From positions 1 through 48,381 of IMG/VR virus record IMGVR_UViG_3300025138_007760: 48,381 nt of DNA, one strand, 5' to 3'. Below the pieces are notes generated by a model. That model did no database searches. It was not told the origin of the DNA and saw only the letters and a program-made list of their open reading frames with translations. Shown here in pieces: positions 25,440 through 33,706 of the stretch (positions are counted from its first letter, which is position 1; the number at the start of each line of letters is the position of its first letter). Made by a program: the position numbers and the translations under genes. Source of the DNA: a virus.

Positions 25440-26812
25440 TAAAATTAATAGTATTTGATTTAGATGGCGTTTTAATTGATAGTAAAAAAATACACTATGA
25501 AGCATTAAACTGCGCTTTAGGATCTGAATATAGTATAAGCATTGATGAGCATTTAAGTACATATGATGGGTTGTCAACTAGAACAAAACTTAATATGCTT
25601 ACATCTAAAAAAGGTTTACCTACTGATAAACATTCTACAATAGCAAAACACAAACAAAAAGCTACTGTAGAAATTCTTAAGAAGATGGTAAAACCTCGAA
25701 AAGATTTCATAGATATGTGTAGAGAATTAAAAGATAGAGGTTATACTTTATCATGTGCAAGTAACGCTGTGCGTGAAACTGTTAAAATGAGTTTAGTACA
25801 ATTAAATCTCATTGAATATTTTGATTTTTGGTACAGCAACGAAGATGTAGAAAAACCTAAACCGCATTTTGAAATGTATTTTAAAACTATGCTAAAAGCA
25901 AATGCAAAGCCTAGTGAAACACTTATAATTGAAGATAGCCATATTGGAAGACAAGCAGTATTAGATAGTGGCGCACACTTACTGGCAGTAGAAAACACAC
26001 AAGATGTATACCTAAGTAAAGTATTAGATAAAATTGAAGAAGCTAATAAAACTCCTCAACAAAATATACCGTGGAAAAGTAAAAAAATGAACGTATTAAT
26101 ACCAATGGCTGGTGCTGGCAGTAGATTCCAAGAGCAAGGTTACACATTTCCAAAACCTTTAATTGAAGTAGGTAATAAACCTATGATACAGGTTGTCACT
26201 GATAATTTAAATATTGATGCTCATCATATTTACATCGTACAAAAAGAACATTATGAAAAATTTAACTTAGAAATTGTTTTAAAACTAATTAAGCCTGATT
26301 GCACTATAGTTCAAGTAGATGGAATCACTGAAGGCGCTGCATGTACGACTTTATTAGCTAGAGAATATATTGATAATAACGATCCTCTTGTTATTGCAAA
26401 CTCTGATCAGTTTATTGAATGGAATAGTAACGAAGTTTTATATGCATTCAGCACTGAAGGTATAGGTGGTGGCATACTTACTTTTAAAACTACTCATCCG
26501 AAATGGAGTTATGTTAAATTAGATAAAAATGGATTTGTTAGTGAAGTGGCAGAAAAACAACCAATTTCTGATAATGCTACTGTTGGCATATATTATTGGT
26601 CTCGTGGAAGTGACTACGTAAGTTGTGCTGATGAAATGATAAAAAAAGATATTAGAACAAATAACGAATTTTATGTTTGTCCAGTATTTAATCAATTTAT
26701 AGAACGTGGTGGAAAAATTAGAATTAAAAATATTCATTCTAATGGAATGTGGGGATTAGGTACGCCTGAAGATTTAAATCATTTTTTAAGTAATTATAAT
26801 AAGGACGTATAA
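25436..26812 (+). CDS. Fusion: HAD phosphatase + sugar nucleotidyltransferase
   Basis: 458 residues, two domains. 1-210: HAD hydrolase with FDLDGVLIDS (D8, D10), SCASNA, and IIEDSHIGRQA for metal binding. About 218-458: NTP-transferase with NVLIPMAGAGSRFQEQGY, FPKPLIEVGNKPMIQ, IANSDQFIEW and a C-terminal GLGTPEDL. A phosphatase joined to an activating enzyme suggests one polypeptide that makes or clears a sugar phosphate and converts it to an NDP-sugar for the surrounding transferases. Confidence 0.85.
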   Translation: MIKLIVFDLDGVLIDSKKIHYEALNCALGSEYSISIDEHLSTYDGLSTRTKLNMLTSKKGLPTDKHSTIAKHKQKATVEILKKMVKPRKDFIDMCRELKDRGYTLSCASNAVRETVKMSLVQLNLIEYFDFWYSNEDVEKPKPHFEMYFKTMLKANAKPSETLIIEDSHIGRQAVLDSGAHLLAVENTQDVYLSKVLDKIEEANKTPQQNIPWKSKKMNVLIPMAGAGSRFQEQGYTFPKPLIEVGNKPMIQVVTDNLNIDAHHIYIVQKEHYEKFNLEIVLKLIKPDCTIVQVDGITEGAACTTLLAREYIDNNDPLVIANSDQFIEWNSNEVLYAFSTEGIGGGILTFKTTHPKWSYVKLDKNGFVSEVAEKQPISDNATVGIYYWSRGSDYVSCADEMIKKDIRTNNEFYVCPVFNQFIERGGKIRIKNIHSNGMWGLGTPEDLNHFLSNYNKDV

Positions 26813-27564
26813 TGAAACCTGTAATCTGTGTTTCCGGTATTGCTAGAGGGAACTGTAAAAAAAATATAAGTCATCTAGAAAAAGCATTTCCGGAAATACC
26901 TATTTACTTTTCAACATGGACAGAATACAAAAATGATATATCAGAAAAATACAAATCAACTTATCATAATGAACCAGAAGTTAATTATAATCCTTGGTTA
27001 GAATGTGTCAGCGATCCTCCTCATGTAAAATACAAAGAGTATAAAGAAGCTTTTATTAATAAAAAAAATGGGGGTTTAGTTGATAATGCAAGAACAACTA
27101 AGAAACTGCTTCATCATACAAAACAAATTATAGGCCATGCTTACCAACTCGATTATGACATACCATTAGAATACGATATGATTATAAGAATAAGATGGGA
27201 TACTCTTGTATCTAACAAGGTAGACTTTACACAATATCTAGAAACATCATATAATGATAACATTCCAATTGGATTTGCTATAAGAGGCGGAAGATGGACA
27301 AACTTAGATCAATTTAAAGATATTGAACATGTTCACATTACTGAAACTACAGACTTAACTTGGAGCCGAGACTGGCATTGTTGGATAAATGATAATATGA
27401 TATTTCATCCTAGAAAATTATTCGATACAAAATTAGTGCATAAATTTAATGAAGAGAAAAAATTGTGGCCTGCTGAATATGGGTGGTATCAAATGTTAAG
27501 TGTAATGAATAACCATCATTGTGTTTATGGCGGTGCTGCTATTGAAAGATTTATTCGTGCTTAA
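26812..27564 (+). CDS. Putative glycosyltransferase (WavE-like)
   Basis: 250 residues starting in a TAATG junction. VICVSGIARGNC and IYFSTWTEY at the N-terminus and EYDMIIRIRWDTLV in the middle match the RxRxD pattern of WavE-type/LPS-synthesis proteins; NDNMIFHPRKLFD resembles the later acceptor-side motif. Donor and acceptor unknown. Confidence 0.6.
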   Translation: MKPVICVSGIARGNCKKNISHLEKAFPEIPIYFSTWTEYKNDISEKYKSTYHNEPEVNYNPWLECVSDPPHVKYKEYKEAFINKKNGGLVDNARTTKKLLHHTKQIIGHAYQLDYDIPLEYDMIIRIRWDTLVSNKVDFTQYLETSYNDNIPIGFAIRGGRWTNLDQFKDIEHVHITETTDLTWSRDWHCWINDNMIFHPRKLFDTKLVHKFNEEKKLWPAEYGWYQMLSVMNNHHCVYGGAAIERFIRA

Positions 27565-27982
27565 CGTATTATTTCAAAGATATAAATCTAATAGACAACA
27601 ATATTCTTTATTTTATGAAGCGCAACTATTTCAATATAGGCATAAGCCTATAAACATATTACAAATTGGCATAGAAAATAGCATACCAGTGTGGCATAAG
27701 TATTTACAAAGATCTAACATTTATTGTATCGATGAATTTAATAGAAATCAACCAGATAAATACAAATATCTAGAAGAAAAAAGAATATATTGGTCACGTT
27801 GCGATACTAATGATCAAAAGAGTATTAATGATGTTATGCTAAATGTATGGAATAAACCACGGTTTAATGTTATTATAGATAATACTAATAACTTTGGATT
27901 AACTCGCCATAGTTATTTAAAAAGATATTGTATCGGTAAATATTATATAGAAGATGGTGATAAAGTAAGGATTATGAAATGA
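27557..27982 (+). CDS. Degenerate methyltransferase-like protein
   Basis: About 141 residues from GTG 27557; TTG 27542 is possible. INILQIGIENSIPVWHKYL and IYCIDEF, then FNVIIDNTNN, follow the order of cephalosporin-hydroxylase/MycF-like SAM methyltransferases (LEIGI, GxDI, FDxxIDDG), but the glycine-rich loop is altered and the acidic motif has NTN instead of DGS. It may be a short or inactive member. Confidence 0.5.
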   Translation: MLNVLFQRYKSNRQQYSLFYEAQLFQYRHKPINILQIGIENSIPVWHKYLQRSNIYCIDEFNRNQPDKYKYLEEKRIYWSRCDTNDQKSINDVMLNVWNKPRFNVIIDNTNNFGLTRHSYLKRYCIGKYYIEDGDKVRIMK

Positions 27983-28677
27983 AAGCATATGCAATAGTAG
28001 TACCAGGCAATCAAATATCAATGTCTGGATTTAACGAACTTAAAGAAAGCTATGATAAATACGGCCATGATGATGGCTTTGAAATGCATGAAGCAATTGA
28101 ACTTAATAAAGTAGAAGGATATTGTGGTGGTAATGGATTAGTTTGGAACTATCCGTGGGAAGGCCAAGAATTAGATATGAAAAGCGGTATGCTAAAGTCT
28201 GCATATCAAACTACAGATAAAAGAAAGCGTATGTCATGTTTTTTAAGTCACTGGTATCTATGGCAAAAATGCAAAAATATTAATGAAACTATATTAATAC
28301 TTGAACACGATTCACGATTCATAAAAAGACTACCAGCTCACAGCACGTTTGAGAAATGTAATTTTGATATTATAGGAATAAACGATCCATCAATGGCTAC
28401 TAGGAAATCTAAAGTATATCATGATAAAATCTTAGAAAAGACTGATTTATTTCAACCAGTTCCTAGGATTGACGAATATAACATTCCACAAGGATTAGCT
28501 GGTAATTCAGCATATGTGATAAAACCAGCAGGTGCACAACTTATGATTGATTTAACACAGGAATACGGTATGTGGCCAAACGATGCACTCATGTGTTATC
28601 AATTAGTTCCTAAGCTTGGTGTAACACGTAATTTCTATACAAGAATACAAGGATTGAGGTCAACAACAACACTATGA
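27979..28677 (+). CDS. GT25-like glycosyltransferase 1
   Basis: 232 residues, ATGA junction. KRMSCFLSHWYLWQKC and ETILILEHDSRF are the GT25 (LPS biosynthesis) landmarks: the GCxxSH-type helix and the EDD/EHD catalytic strand. GNSAYVIKPAGAQLMID is the C-terminal motif. A paralogue follows immediately. Confidence 0.8.
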   Translation: MKAYAIVVPGNQISMSGFNELKESYDKYGHDDGFEMHEAIELNKVEGYCGGNGLVWNYPWEGQELDMKSGMLKSAYQTTDKRKRMSCFLSHWYLWQKCKNINETILILEHDSRFIKRLPAHSTFEKCNFDIIGINDPSMATRKSKVYHDKILEKTDLFQPVPRIDEYNIPQGLAGNSAYVIKPAGAQLMIDLTQEYGMWPNDALMCYQLVPKLGVTRNFYTRIQGLRSTTTL

Positions 28678-29315
28678 AAATGTATGTAATAACAATAAAA
28701 GAAAATGAAAGATCAGTACAAGTTGCTGATAGATGTGTTAAAAGTGGTTTAGTATTTGGTTACAAAGTAAACAAACATACAGCGTATACTCCACAAAACT
28801 GTGATGTGTATGAAGAGTTAAAGAAACTAAAGTATCCTTCTGCGGCATTTAATGAAATATATAGTAGACCAGAAAATTGCATAGCAGGTTTTCTAAGTCA
28901 CCACAGTTTATGGAAAAAGTGTGTTAGGTCTAAAGAGCCTATAGTTATATTTGAACATGACGCAGTATTAGTTGGAGATATTCCACAAATGCTGATGTTT
29001 GATATCTTAAACCTTGGTAAACCATCATACGGTAAATTTAACACACCATCATTTATAGGTTATGGATCACTTGTATCTAAACCATATTTCCCAGGTGCGC
29101 ATGCGTACAGGCTAACACCAAAAGGTGCACAGCAGTTAATTGATGAATGCGTATTTTCTGCGGGGCCAACAGACATATACATCCATTCAAGTAAATTTAC
29201 ACTAGGTGAATATTATCCTTGGCCAGTTGAAGCACGAGACAGTTTTACTACAATACAACAAAAGCAAGGATGCTACGCAAAACATAATTATGGTGAAACT
29301 TATGAAATCATTTAA
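28674..29315 (+). CDS. GT25-like glycosyltransferase 2
   Basis: 213 residues. AGFLSHHSLWKKC, PIVIFEHDAVLV and GAHAYRLTPKGAQQLID match the same motifs as the gene before it, so this is a tandem duplication that has diverged. ATG 28674 overlaps the upstream stop (ATGA); the next in-frame ATG is two codons later. Confidence 0.8.
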   Translation: MKMYVITIKENERSVQVADRCVKSGLVFGYKVNKHTAYTPQNCDVYEELKKLKYPSAAFNEIYSRPENCIAGFLSHHSLWKKCVRSKEPIVIFEHDAVLVGDIPQMLMFDILNLGKPSYGKFNTPSFIGYGSLVSKPYFPGAHAYRLTPKGAQQLIDECVFSAGPTDIYIHSSKFTLGEYYPWPVEARDSFTTIQQKQGCYAKHNYGETYEII

Positions 29316-29955
29316 AACATTTGACAAAGCATTTATTACTGGTTGTGACGAAGGTCATGAATGGATGCTACCATGGTTTTTTAAAAACTATAAAGCCTAT
29401 TGCAACAAACCACTTGTATTTTCTGATTTCGGCTTAAGCAAAAAGGGGCTTGAATTAGTTAAACAAAATGCACAGGCAGTTATGAATTTAGGTCAAGTAG
29501 AAGAAAAAGGTTGGTTTCGAAAACCGTTATCTATGTGGAAATCTCCTTCGAAGAAAACTGTATGGATAGATTTAGATTGTGAAGTTAAAGATAATATTGA
29601 TGGCATATTTGATTTATTAGAACCTAATAAATTAGCAATGGTTGAAGACAAACCGTGGACATTACGGCGTAAGCATCTTTGGCATAACTCAGGCGTTGTT
29701 GGCTTTATAGATAAACCTATAATACTATCATTATGGTGCGGTGCTGTTCGAAAAGATCATAGTAATGGTGTAGGAGATCAAGAAATACTTGATAAGCTAT
29801 TAAATCCTATTACAAAAATTACTTACATTAAAGATTTACCTAATGAATATAATGTAATGAGATTACAAACTGAAGCAGATGGATACAAAGGTAAAGTGCG
29901 AATCATGCATTGGACTGGAAAAAAAGGCAAAGATAAGATTAGGAGTATGCTATGA
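29302..29955 (+). CDS. GT-A glycosyltransferase-like protein
   Basis: 217 residues from ATG 29302 (GGTGA upstream); the frame is open further back inside the GT25 gene. FITGCDEGHEWMLPWF begins the fold, KTVWIDLDCEV supplies a DxD, HNSGVVGF and GDQEILDKLL resemble the acceptor region of GT8/GT-A enzymes. Overlap of 14 bases with the previous gene. Confidence 0.7.
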   Translation: MKSFKTFDKAFITGCDEGHEWMLPWFFKNYKAYCNKPLVFSDFGLSKKGLELVKQNAQAVMNLGQVEEKGWFRKPLSMWKSPSKKTVWIDLDCEVKDNIDGIFDLLEPNKLAMVEDKPWTLRRKHLWHNSGVVGFIDKPIILSLWCGAVRKDHSNGVGDQEILDKLLNPITKITYIKDLPNEYNVMRLQTEADGYKGKVRIMHWTGKKGKDKIRSML

Positions 29956-30572
29956 ATAAGGTGGTACATATTATTGGAAACGGTGATCAATCGAGTTTGT
30001 ACTTAAAAGAAACACGAGTTGGAATGAAACTAACTTGTAATATTCCTCCTTGGCCTGTACCTGGTGCGTATGGTACGATCATGGTTGATTTTAAAATGAT
30101 GAAAGCTTTACATGAAGGAACACTAACTATTCCTGGTGATTGGATTTTAGGTATGAGACCTAAGATTTGGATGGATCAACAGCCTACCTTTTACGTTAAA
30201 CATTCTTCTCAAGTAAGAGAATTTTATACCACTCTTCCAAAATATGTAGCAAACTATACAGATTTTAATTGTGGCCATATGGCTGTACACTATGCAGCAA
30301 ATAAAGTTAAAGCAGACGAAATACATCTATATGGATTTGATTCACTTTTTGATTTTAACTTAAGAAGTTGTTCTGACTTATATCTTGAATCTGATAGAGG
30401 TAATATGAATAATCATAGACTTGCTAACAATTGGAGACCAGTGTGGGAAAAAATGTTTAATGAATTCCCTAACACTAAGTTTGTATTACATCACGTTCAT
30501 AATGCACTTAAAGTTAAAGTGGCACAAAATGTGCGTGTTGTAACATATAATTCAAAGACTAAAATGGATTAA
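29952..30572 (+). CDS. Hypothetical protein of the glycan island (DUF115/Maf-like?)
   Basis: 206 residues. VVHIIGNGDQSSLYL at the N-terminus looks like a nucleotide-binding loop, IMVDFKMMKAL and ADEIHLYGFDSLFDF resemble strands in DUF115/sialyltransferase-like proteins that act on glycans. Last gene of the island; its stop lies one base before the P8 palindrome. Confidence 0.6.
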   Translation: MNKVVHIIGNGDQSSLYLKETRVGMKLTCNIPPWPVPGAYGTIMVDFKMMKALHEGTLTIPGDWILGMRPKIWMDQQPTFYVKHSSQVREFYTTLPKYVANYTDFNCGHMAVHYAANKVKADEIHLYGFDSLFDFNLRSCSDLYLESDRGNMNNHRLANNWRPVWEKMFNEFPNTKFVLHHVHNALKVKVAQNVRVVTYNSKTKMD

Positions 30573-30644
30573 TTAACATGTTAATAACAAACTTTTAAAT
30601 AAGTGAAAAAAAGAGTGTACATTCGCTAAAAAGTATGGTATAAT
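30573..30644 (+). promoter_or_regulatory. Early promoter P8 with perfect palindrome
   Basis: TTAACATGTTAA (30573-30584), spacer aacaaacttttaaataagtg, -35 TGTACA (30616-30621), 17 bases, TATAAT (30639-30644). Closely resembles P6 over about 100 bases. Confidence 0.9.
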
Positions 30645-30678
30645 ATACTTATAAAATGAAAAAAGCGGAGAATACTAT

Positions 30679-30882
30679 ATGTCTACTAAATTTAATACAA
30701 ATAAAAATACTTCACCTTCTAGAACTAATGCTAATAAATCACCTAGGAAAATTGGATTTCAGCCAAGACTAATTCAATCTTTTCCACGTGATTACGGAAT
30801 TAAATCATCTAGGTTTGGAACAGTTGATTTTGTGCCTGGACCAGCTACTTTATATGCCAGAAAATATGGTAAAAATAATTAA
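30679..30882 (+). CDS. Small basic hypothetical protein (67 aa)
   Basis: Single gene behind P8 with GCGGAG before ATG 30679. Disordered, Ser/Thr/Asn/Lys-rich N-terminal half, then GFQPRLIQSFPRDYGIKSS. Strong net positive charge could favour binding nucleic acid. Unknown function. Confidence 0.7.
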   Translation: MSTKFNTNKNTSPSRTNANKSPRKIGFQPRLIQSFPRDYGIKSSRFGTVDFVPGPATLYARKYGKNN

Positions 30883-30890
30883 AATAACTG

Positions 30891-30919
30891 TGTACATTTG
30901 CAAAAAACTATGGTATAAT
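30891..30919 (+). promoter_or_regulatory. Early promoter P9
   Basis: -35 TGTACA (30891-30896), 17 bases, TATAAT (30914-30919), followed by the leader with GCGGAGAATA. No palindrome. It starts only about 10 bases after the previous stop codon. Confidence 0.87.
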
Positions 30920-30953
30920 ATAAGTATAAAATAAAAAAAGCGGAGAATATAAT

Positions 30954-31142
30954 ATGTCAAAATCAAACACTTACTTTAACGATTCAGTAGAAGACTTTAA
31001 CGAACAGGCTGTAGATATAGTAGAAGATTCTACTGTATTAACAGAAGCATTAACAAGAGTTGAAAGTGTTCGTGAAGTTTATTTTAACTTCATAGATGCA
31101 GCTCAAACTGCTGAGGACGTAACAAACATGTGGCATGCGTAA
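30954..31142 (+). CDS. Small acidic hypothetical protein (62 aa)
   Basis: GCGGAG lies upstream of ATG 30954. Acidic (DSVEDFNEQAVDIVEDSTVL), helical. The stop overlaps the cell wall hydrolase start as TAATG. Unknown function. Confidence 0.7.
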   Translation: MSKSNTYFNDSVEDFNEQAVDIVEDSTVLTEALTRVESVREVYFNFIDAAQTAEDVTNMWHA

Positions 31143-31690
31143 TGCAGCCATACGTTAATATGATTAAAGGTTTAGCTCTAGGCATGTTTGGAATGTTAGT
31201 GTTAACCTATTGTACGCCTGCACAAGCAAATACTAGTAAAGATCAAGAGATCTCATGTATGGCTAAAAACATGTATTGGGAAGCTCGTAATCAATCTCTT
31301 CAAGGTATGATTGCTGTAGGTTATGTTACTATGAATAGGGTTTTAGACAAACGATATCCAAGCACAGTATGTTCTGTAGTTTATCAAGCACAACATTCTA
31401 AATGGTGGTTAGAAACTCATGGCAAATGGCATCCTTTAAAAAACAGATGTCAGTTTAGTTGGTACTGTGATGGTAAAAGAGATGTAGTACCATCACAAGA
31501 TAAAGACTTGTATGATCAGATTATAGGAATTGCTGCTAAAATATATTATGGATATAATTCAATATTAGTATATGATTTTACTAAAGGCGCTACGCATTAT
31601 CATGCAGACTATGTCTATCCGTCATGGGCTGAGAAAAAAACACAAACTGTCACAATTGGTAAACATATATTTTATAGATGGGAAAAATAG
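31142..31690 (+). CDS. SleB-like cell wall hydrolase with signal peptide
   Basis: 182 residues from ATG 31142 (an in-frame GTG at 31130 is less likely). Hydrophobic N-terminus GLALGMFGMLVLTYC ending at AQA looks like a signal peptide. The Hydrolase_2/SleB domain is seen as NMYWEARNQSLQGMIAVG with the catalytic Glu, VTMNRVLDKRYPSTVCSVVYQ and CQFSWYCDG. Such proteins cleave peptidoglycan (lytic transglycosylase or amidase type), so this is an endolysin candidate exported by its own signal peptide. Confidence 0.85.
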   Translation: MQPYVNMIKGLALGMFGMLVLTYCTPAQANTSKDQEISCMAKNMYWEARNQSLQGMIAVGYVTMNRVLDKRYPSTVCSVVYQAQHSKWWLETHGKWHPLKNRCQFSWYCDGKRDVVPSQDKDLYDQIIGIAAKIYYGYNSILVYDFTKGATHYHADYVYPSWAEKKTQTVTIGKHIFYRWEK

Positions 31691-31917
31691 TGACAATAAC
31701 TTATATGAAAGAAGGTTCTCCTAAGTCTTGGGATAAGAAATTACGAACTTATGAAGTAACTTATCCAAGTGGTCAAAAGGTGATGTGGAAAAATATTACT
31801 GCTCGTGACTGTCTAACAAAGTATGAAGGGCATAACTCAATGTATCAACATAAATGTCAATTGAGAGAGTTAGGTGGAAAAGAGTTACAATTAATACAAA
31901 TTATGGAGAAGAAATGA
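31678..31917 (+). CDS. Hypothetical protein (79 aa)
   Basis: ATG 31678 overlaps the hydrolase by 13 bases; GTG 31690 is another possible start. Beta-rich basic N-terminus (TYEVTYPSGQKVMWKNI). ATGA overlap with the next gene. Unknown. Confidence 0.6.
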   Translation: MGKIVTITYMKEGSPKSWDKKLRTYEVTYPSGQKVMWKNITARDCLTKYEGHNSMYQHKCQLRELGGKELQLIQIMEKK

Positions 31918-32273
31918 GCAATGAATTGATAAAAAGACCAGATATATCTTATAAGTTTAATGAAGACATGTATGTAGAAGAGTTGATGGATGTTATCAAT
32001 AATACGTATAAAGGACATTATTCTCGAGAACAGTTTCAAGCAACTGAATTTATAATTGACGGCGGTCATGGTACTGGATTTTGTATCGGTAACATAATGA
32101 AATATGCTCAAAGATATGGTAAAAAAGGTAATAGTGATGACGCTAGAAAAGATATTATGAAAGTACTACACTACGCAATAATGCAATTACACGTACATGA
32201 TAGTCAAGAGTTTGATAAATTTGCAGACACTGATACAAGTTCACCTGTTGAATACAAGTACGACACTGATTAA
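31914..32273 (+). CDS. DUF3310-like protein
   Basis: 119 residues from ATG 31914 (GGAGAAGAA upstream). GTGFCIGNIMKYAQRYGKKG, then DDARKDIMKVLHYAI, is the helical DUF3310 pattern (FCxGNxxKYxxRxGKK ... KDxxKxxxYL) found in many phages, often annotated as nucleotide-kinase-like; true activity uncertain. Confidence 0.75.
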   Translation: MSNELIKRPDISYKFNEDMYVEELMDVINNTYKGHYSREQFQATEFIIDGGHGTGFCIGNIMKYAQRYGKKGNSDDARKDIMKVLHYAIMQLHVHDSQEFDKFADTDTSSPVEYKYDTD

Positions 32274-32488
32274 TGCATGCATTTTTATTAATGGTTTACC
32301 TAGGTACTAAAATAGAAAGCAAAGACATGTATTTCTACGACATTGACAAATGTAAATATTTTGCATCTAGACTAAATAATCAACCATCTGTTCCAAATAA
32401 ATCAAAAAAAGAAGATGCACCTAAAATGGTATCATACACTGCAGTATGTGTGCCTAAACAAATAAACAATAACATTAAACCTTATTAA
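32273..32488 (+). CDS. Small possibly secreted hypothetical protein (71 aa)
   Basis: Starts in TAATG. Hydrophobic N-terminus (AFLLMVYLG) and two cysteines (CKYFA and VCVP), resembling the 20890 gene. Ends three bases before the minus-strand cluster, so the two transcription units converge here. Confidence 0.65.
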   Translation: MHAFLLMVYLGTKIESKDMYFYDIDKCKYFASRLNNQPSVPNKSKKEDAPKMVSYTAVCVPKQINNNIKPY

Positions 32489-32490
32489 TA

Positions 32491-32697
32491 TTACGTATCC
32501 TTAAACTTAGGTTTTTCTCTCATAGACAATTGTGAATGAAATTTAGTTTTAACTGGTGTCTTATCTTTGCAGTTTTGTAATAATATTTGTATAGCTTTAT
32601 AACCATCACCCATAAACAAAAGAGTATTACCTGAATATAATTTGCCTTTGGCTGCATTAGTAAGATCTAATTTAAAGATTTCATGTTTGAATATCAT
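32491..32697 (-). CDS. Minus-strand hypothetical protein (68 aa)
   Basis: ATG at 32697 with GAAGAAG upstream. Basic, with LLFMGDGYKAIQILLQNC. Last gene of the minus-strand late cluster; its start overlaps the end of the Cys-rich gene. No family recognised. Confidence 0.6.
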   Translation of the reverse strand: MIFKHEIFKLDLTNAAKGKLYSGNTLLFMGDGYKAIQILLQNCKDKTPVKTKFHSQLSMREKPKFKDT

Positions 32698-32830
32698 TAA
32701 CTTCTTCTTTACACTCACATTTTTGGCATACGTCATTCATACACTCTTGACAACCATTTGAATAACAATGACACCTGTGACCGCAATACGTACAATATCT
32801 TTCTTTACCAACAACAGATTCGCCTATCAT
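32681..32830 (-). CDS. Tiny cysteine-rich zinc-binding-like protein (49 aa)
   Basis: Begins at 32830 with AGGAG upstream. Nine Cys and two His in 49 residues, packed as CTYCGHRCHC, GCQEC and CQKCEC, which could bind two or more zinc ions. Overlaps the downstream gene by 17 bases. May be a zinc-finger regulator or a metal-binding protein; unknown. Confidence 0.7.
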   Translation of the reverse strand: MIGESVVGKERYCTYCGHRCHCYSNGCQECMNDVCQKCECKEEVNDIQT

Positions 32831-32841
32831 AATTTCTCCTA

Positions 32842-33171
32842 TTATTTAACAGCTTCGTTTAAACTATCTATAACACTACCAATGTTAGGTACGTCACCAT
32901 ATGGATTGTATTTACATTTGTATTGACGAGGACAGTTATTCTCTATGGCCATCTCGTATGTTTTATTTTGTCCTTGATATATACAAACTTCTTCACCAGA
33001 TTTAGTCTTAACACGCTTCTTAAGTCTACAAGTAACCATCTTCGGTAGAACTATGTCACCTCTTTGTATCTTCTGTTGACGTGTATAGTCTTTCTTTGTA
33101 CCGACCGTCTTAGCACCGGCGAGTGCTACAGTCGATGTAACTAAAATGATTAAGAGAGTCTTGAGTACCAT
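32842..33171 (-). CDS. Secreted hypothetical protein
   Basis: 109 residues. LKTLLIILVTSTVALAG is a signal peptide with likely cleavage after ALA. The mature part is basic with four cysteines (TCRLKK, EEVCIYQ, NNCPRQYKCKYNP) likely forming disulfides in the periplasm. Overlaps the upstream membrane-protein gene by 22 bases. Confidence 0.75.
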   Translation of the reverse strand: MVLKTLLIILVTSTVALAGAKTVGTKKDYTRQQKIQRGDIVLPKMVTCRLKKRVKTKSGEEVCIYQGQNKTYEMAIENNCPRQYKCKYNPYGDVPNIGSVIDSLNEAVK

Positions 33172-33632
33172 ACGCTACCAACTGCTACAGCAAGACCAAG
33201 AAATATGATACCAGCAACTAAAAGAACCTGTTTAATTTCTGCCCATAAAGCTTTATCAGCTTTTACCTTTTCGATCTTGGCTTGTCTTATTGCTTCTTTC
33301 TGTTCTGCAATACGTCTTGCTCGTTCTTCAAGAATCTCTTTCCATGTGTTAGGGCCAAAACGTAAGTTAACCATGTTCGCTACTTCTTGTAATTGCTCAG
33401 CAGCGATCTTTGCATCAATGGTTTCTCTTGCGATATGTGAAGTGTCAAACTGTTCTTTAACACCTAGGCCTCGCTTACCTTGTTTTTTATTTACTTCTTG
33501 CTGGCCTCTTAATAGACCATCAATGGCACCACCGATTTCACCTATGTCTTTACATGTATCAATATTCGATTTAATAAAATCTACACTTGATTTTACTAGT
33601 GCGATACCTGCAAGTATCTCTGCTATCGGCAT
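33150..33632 (-). CDS. Coiled-coil protein with C-terminal transmembrane helix
   Basis: 160 residues, GAGGAG before the ATG at 33632. N-terminal helix with IAEILAGIALVKSSVDFI, a long charged coiled coil (KEILEERARRIAEQKEAIRQAKIE in outline) and a C-terminal membrane helix (VLLVAGIIFLGLAVAVGSVW). First gene of the minus-strand cluster behind a late-type promoter. Lysis or structural accessory functions are possible; not shown. Confidence 0.75.
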   Translation of the reverse strand: MPIAEILAGIALVKSSVDFIKSNIDTCKDIGEIGGAIDGLLRGQQEVNKKQGKRGLGVKEQFDTSHIARETIDAKIAAEQLQEVANMVNLRFGPNTWKEILEERARRIAEQKEAIRQAKIEKVKADKALWAEIKQVLLVAGIIFLGLAVAVGSVWYSRLS

Positions 33633-33655
33633 ATTCTTCTCCTCTTTTTCATAAC

Positions 33656-33663
33656 TATTTATA
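33656..33663 (-). promoter_or_regulatory. T4-type late promoter (minus strand)
   Basis: TATAAATA reading on the minus strand, about 25 bases upstream of the start of the 33632 gene. T4 late promoters need only this box, read by gp55 with gp33 and the sliding clamp. The late cluster 33632-32491 would be its unit. Confidence 0.7.
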
Positions 33664-33671
33664 AAAAAAGG

Positions 33672-33700
33672 TGTACATTTGTGTAATTTTATGGTATAAT
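33672..33700 (+). promoter_or_regulatory. Early promoter P10 driving the tmRNA
   Basis: -35 TGTACA (33672-33677), 17 bases, TGGTATAAT with TATAAT 33695-33700. The tmRNA acceptor piece begins about 7-12 bases downstream. It is back to back with the minus-strand late promoter, only about ten bases away. Confidence 0.87.
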
Positions 33701-33706
33701 ATATAC

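Noticed and set aside
33205-33654. 149-residue plus-strand open frame opposite the coiled-coil membrane protein
   Set aside because: Antisense shadow of a minus-strand gene that has a strong RBS and late promoter.
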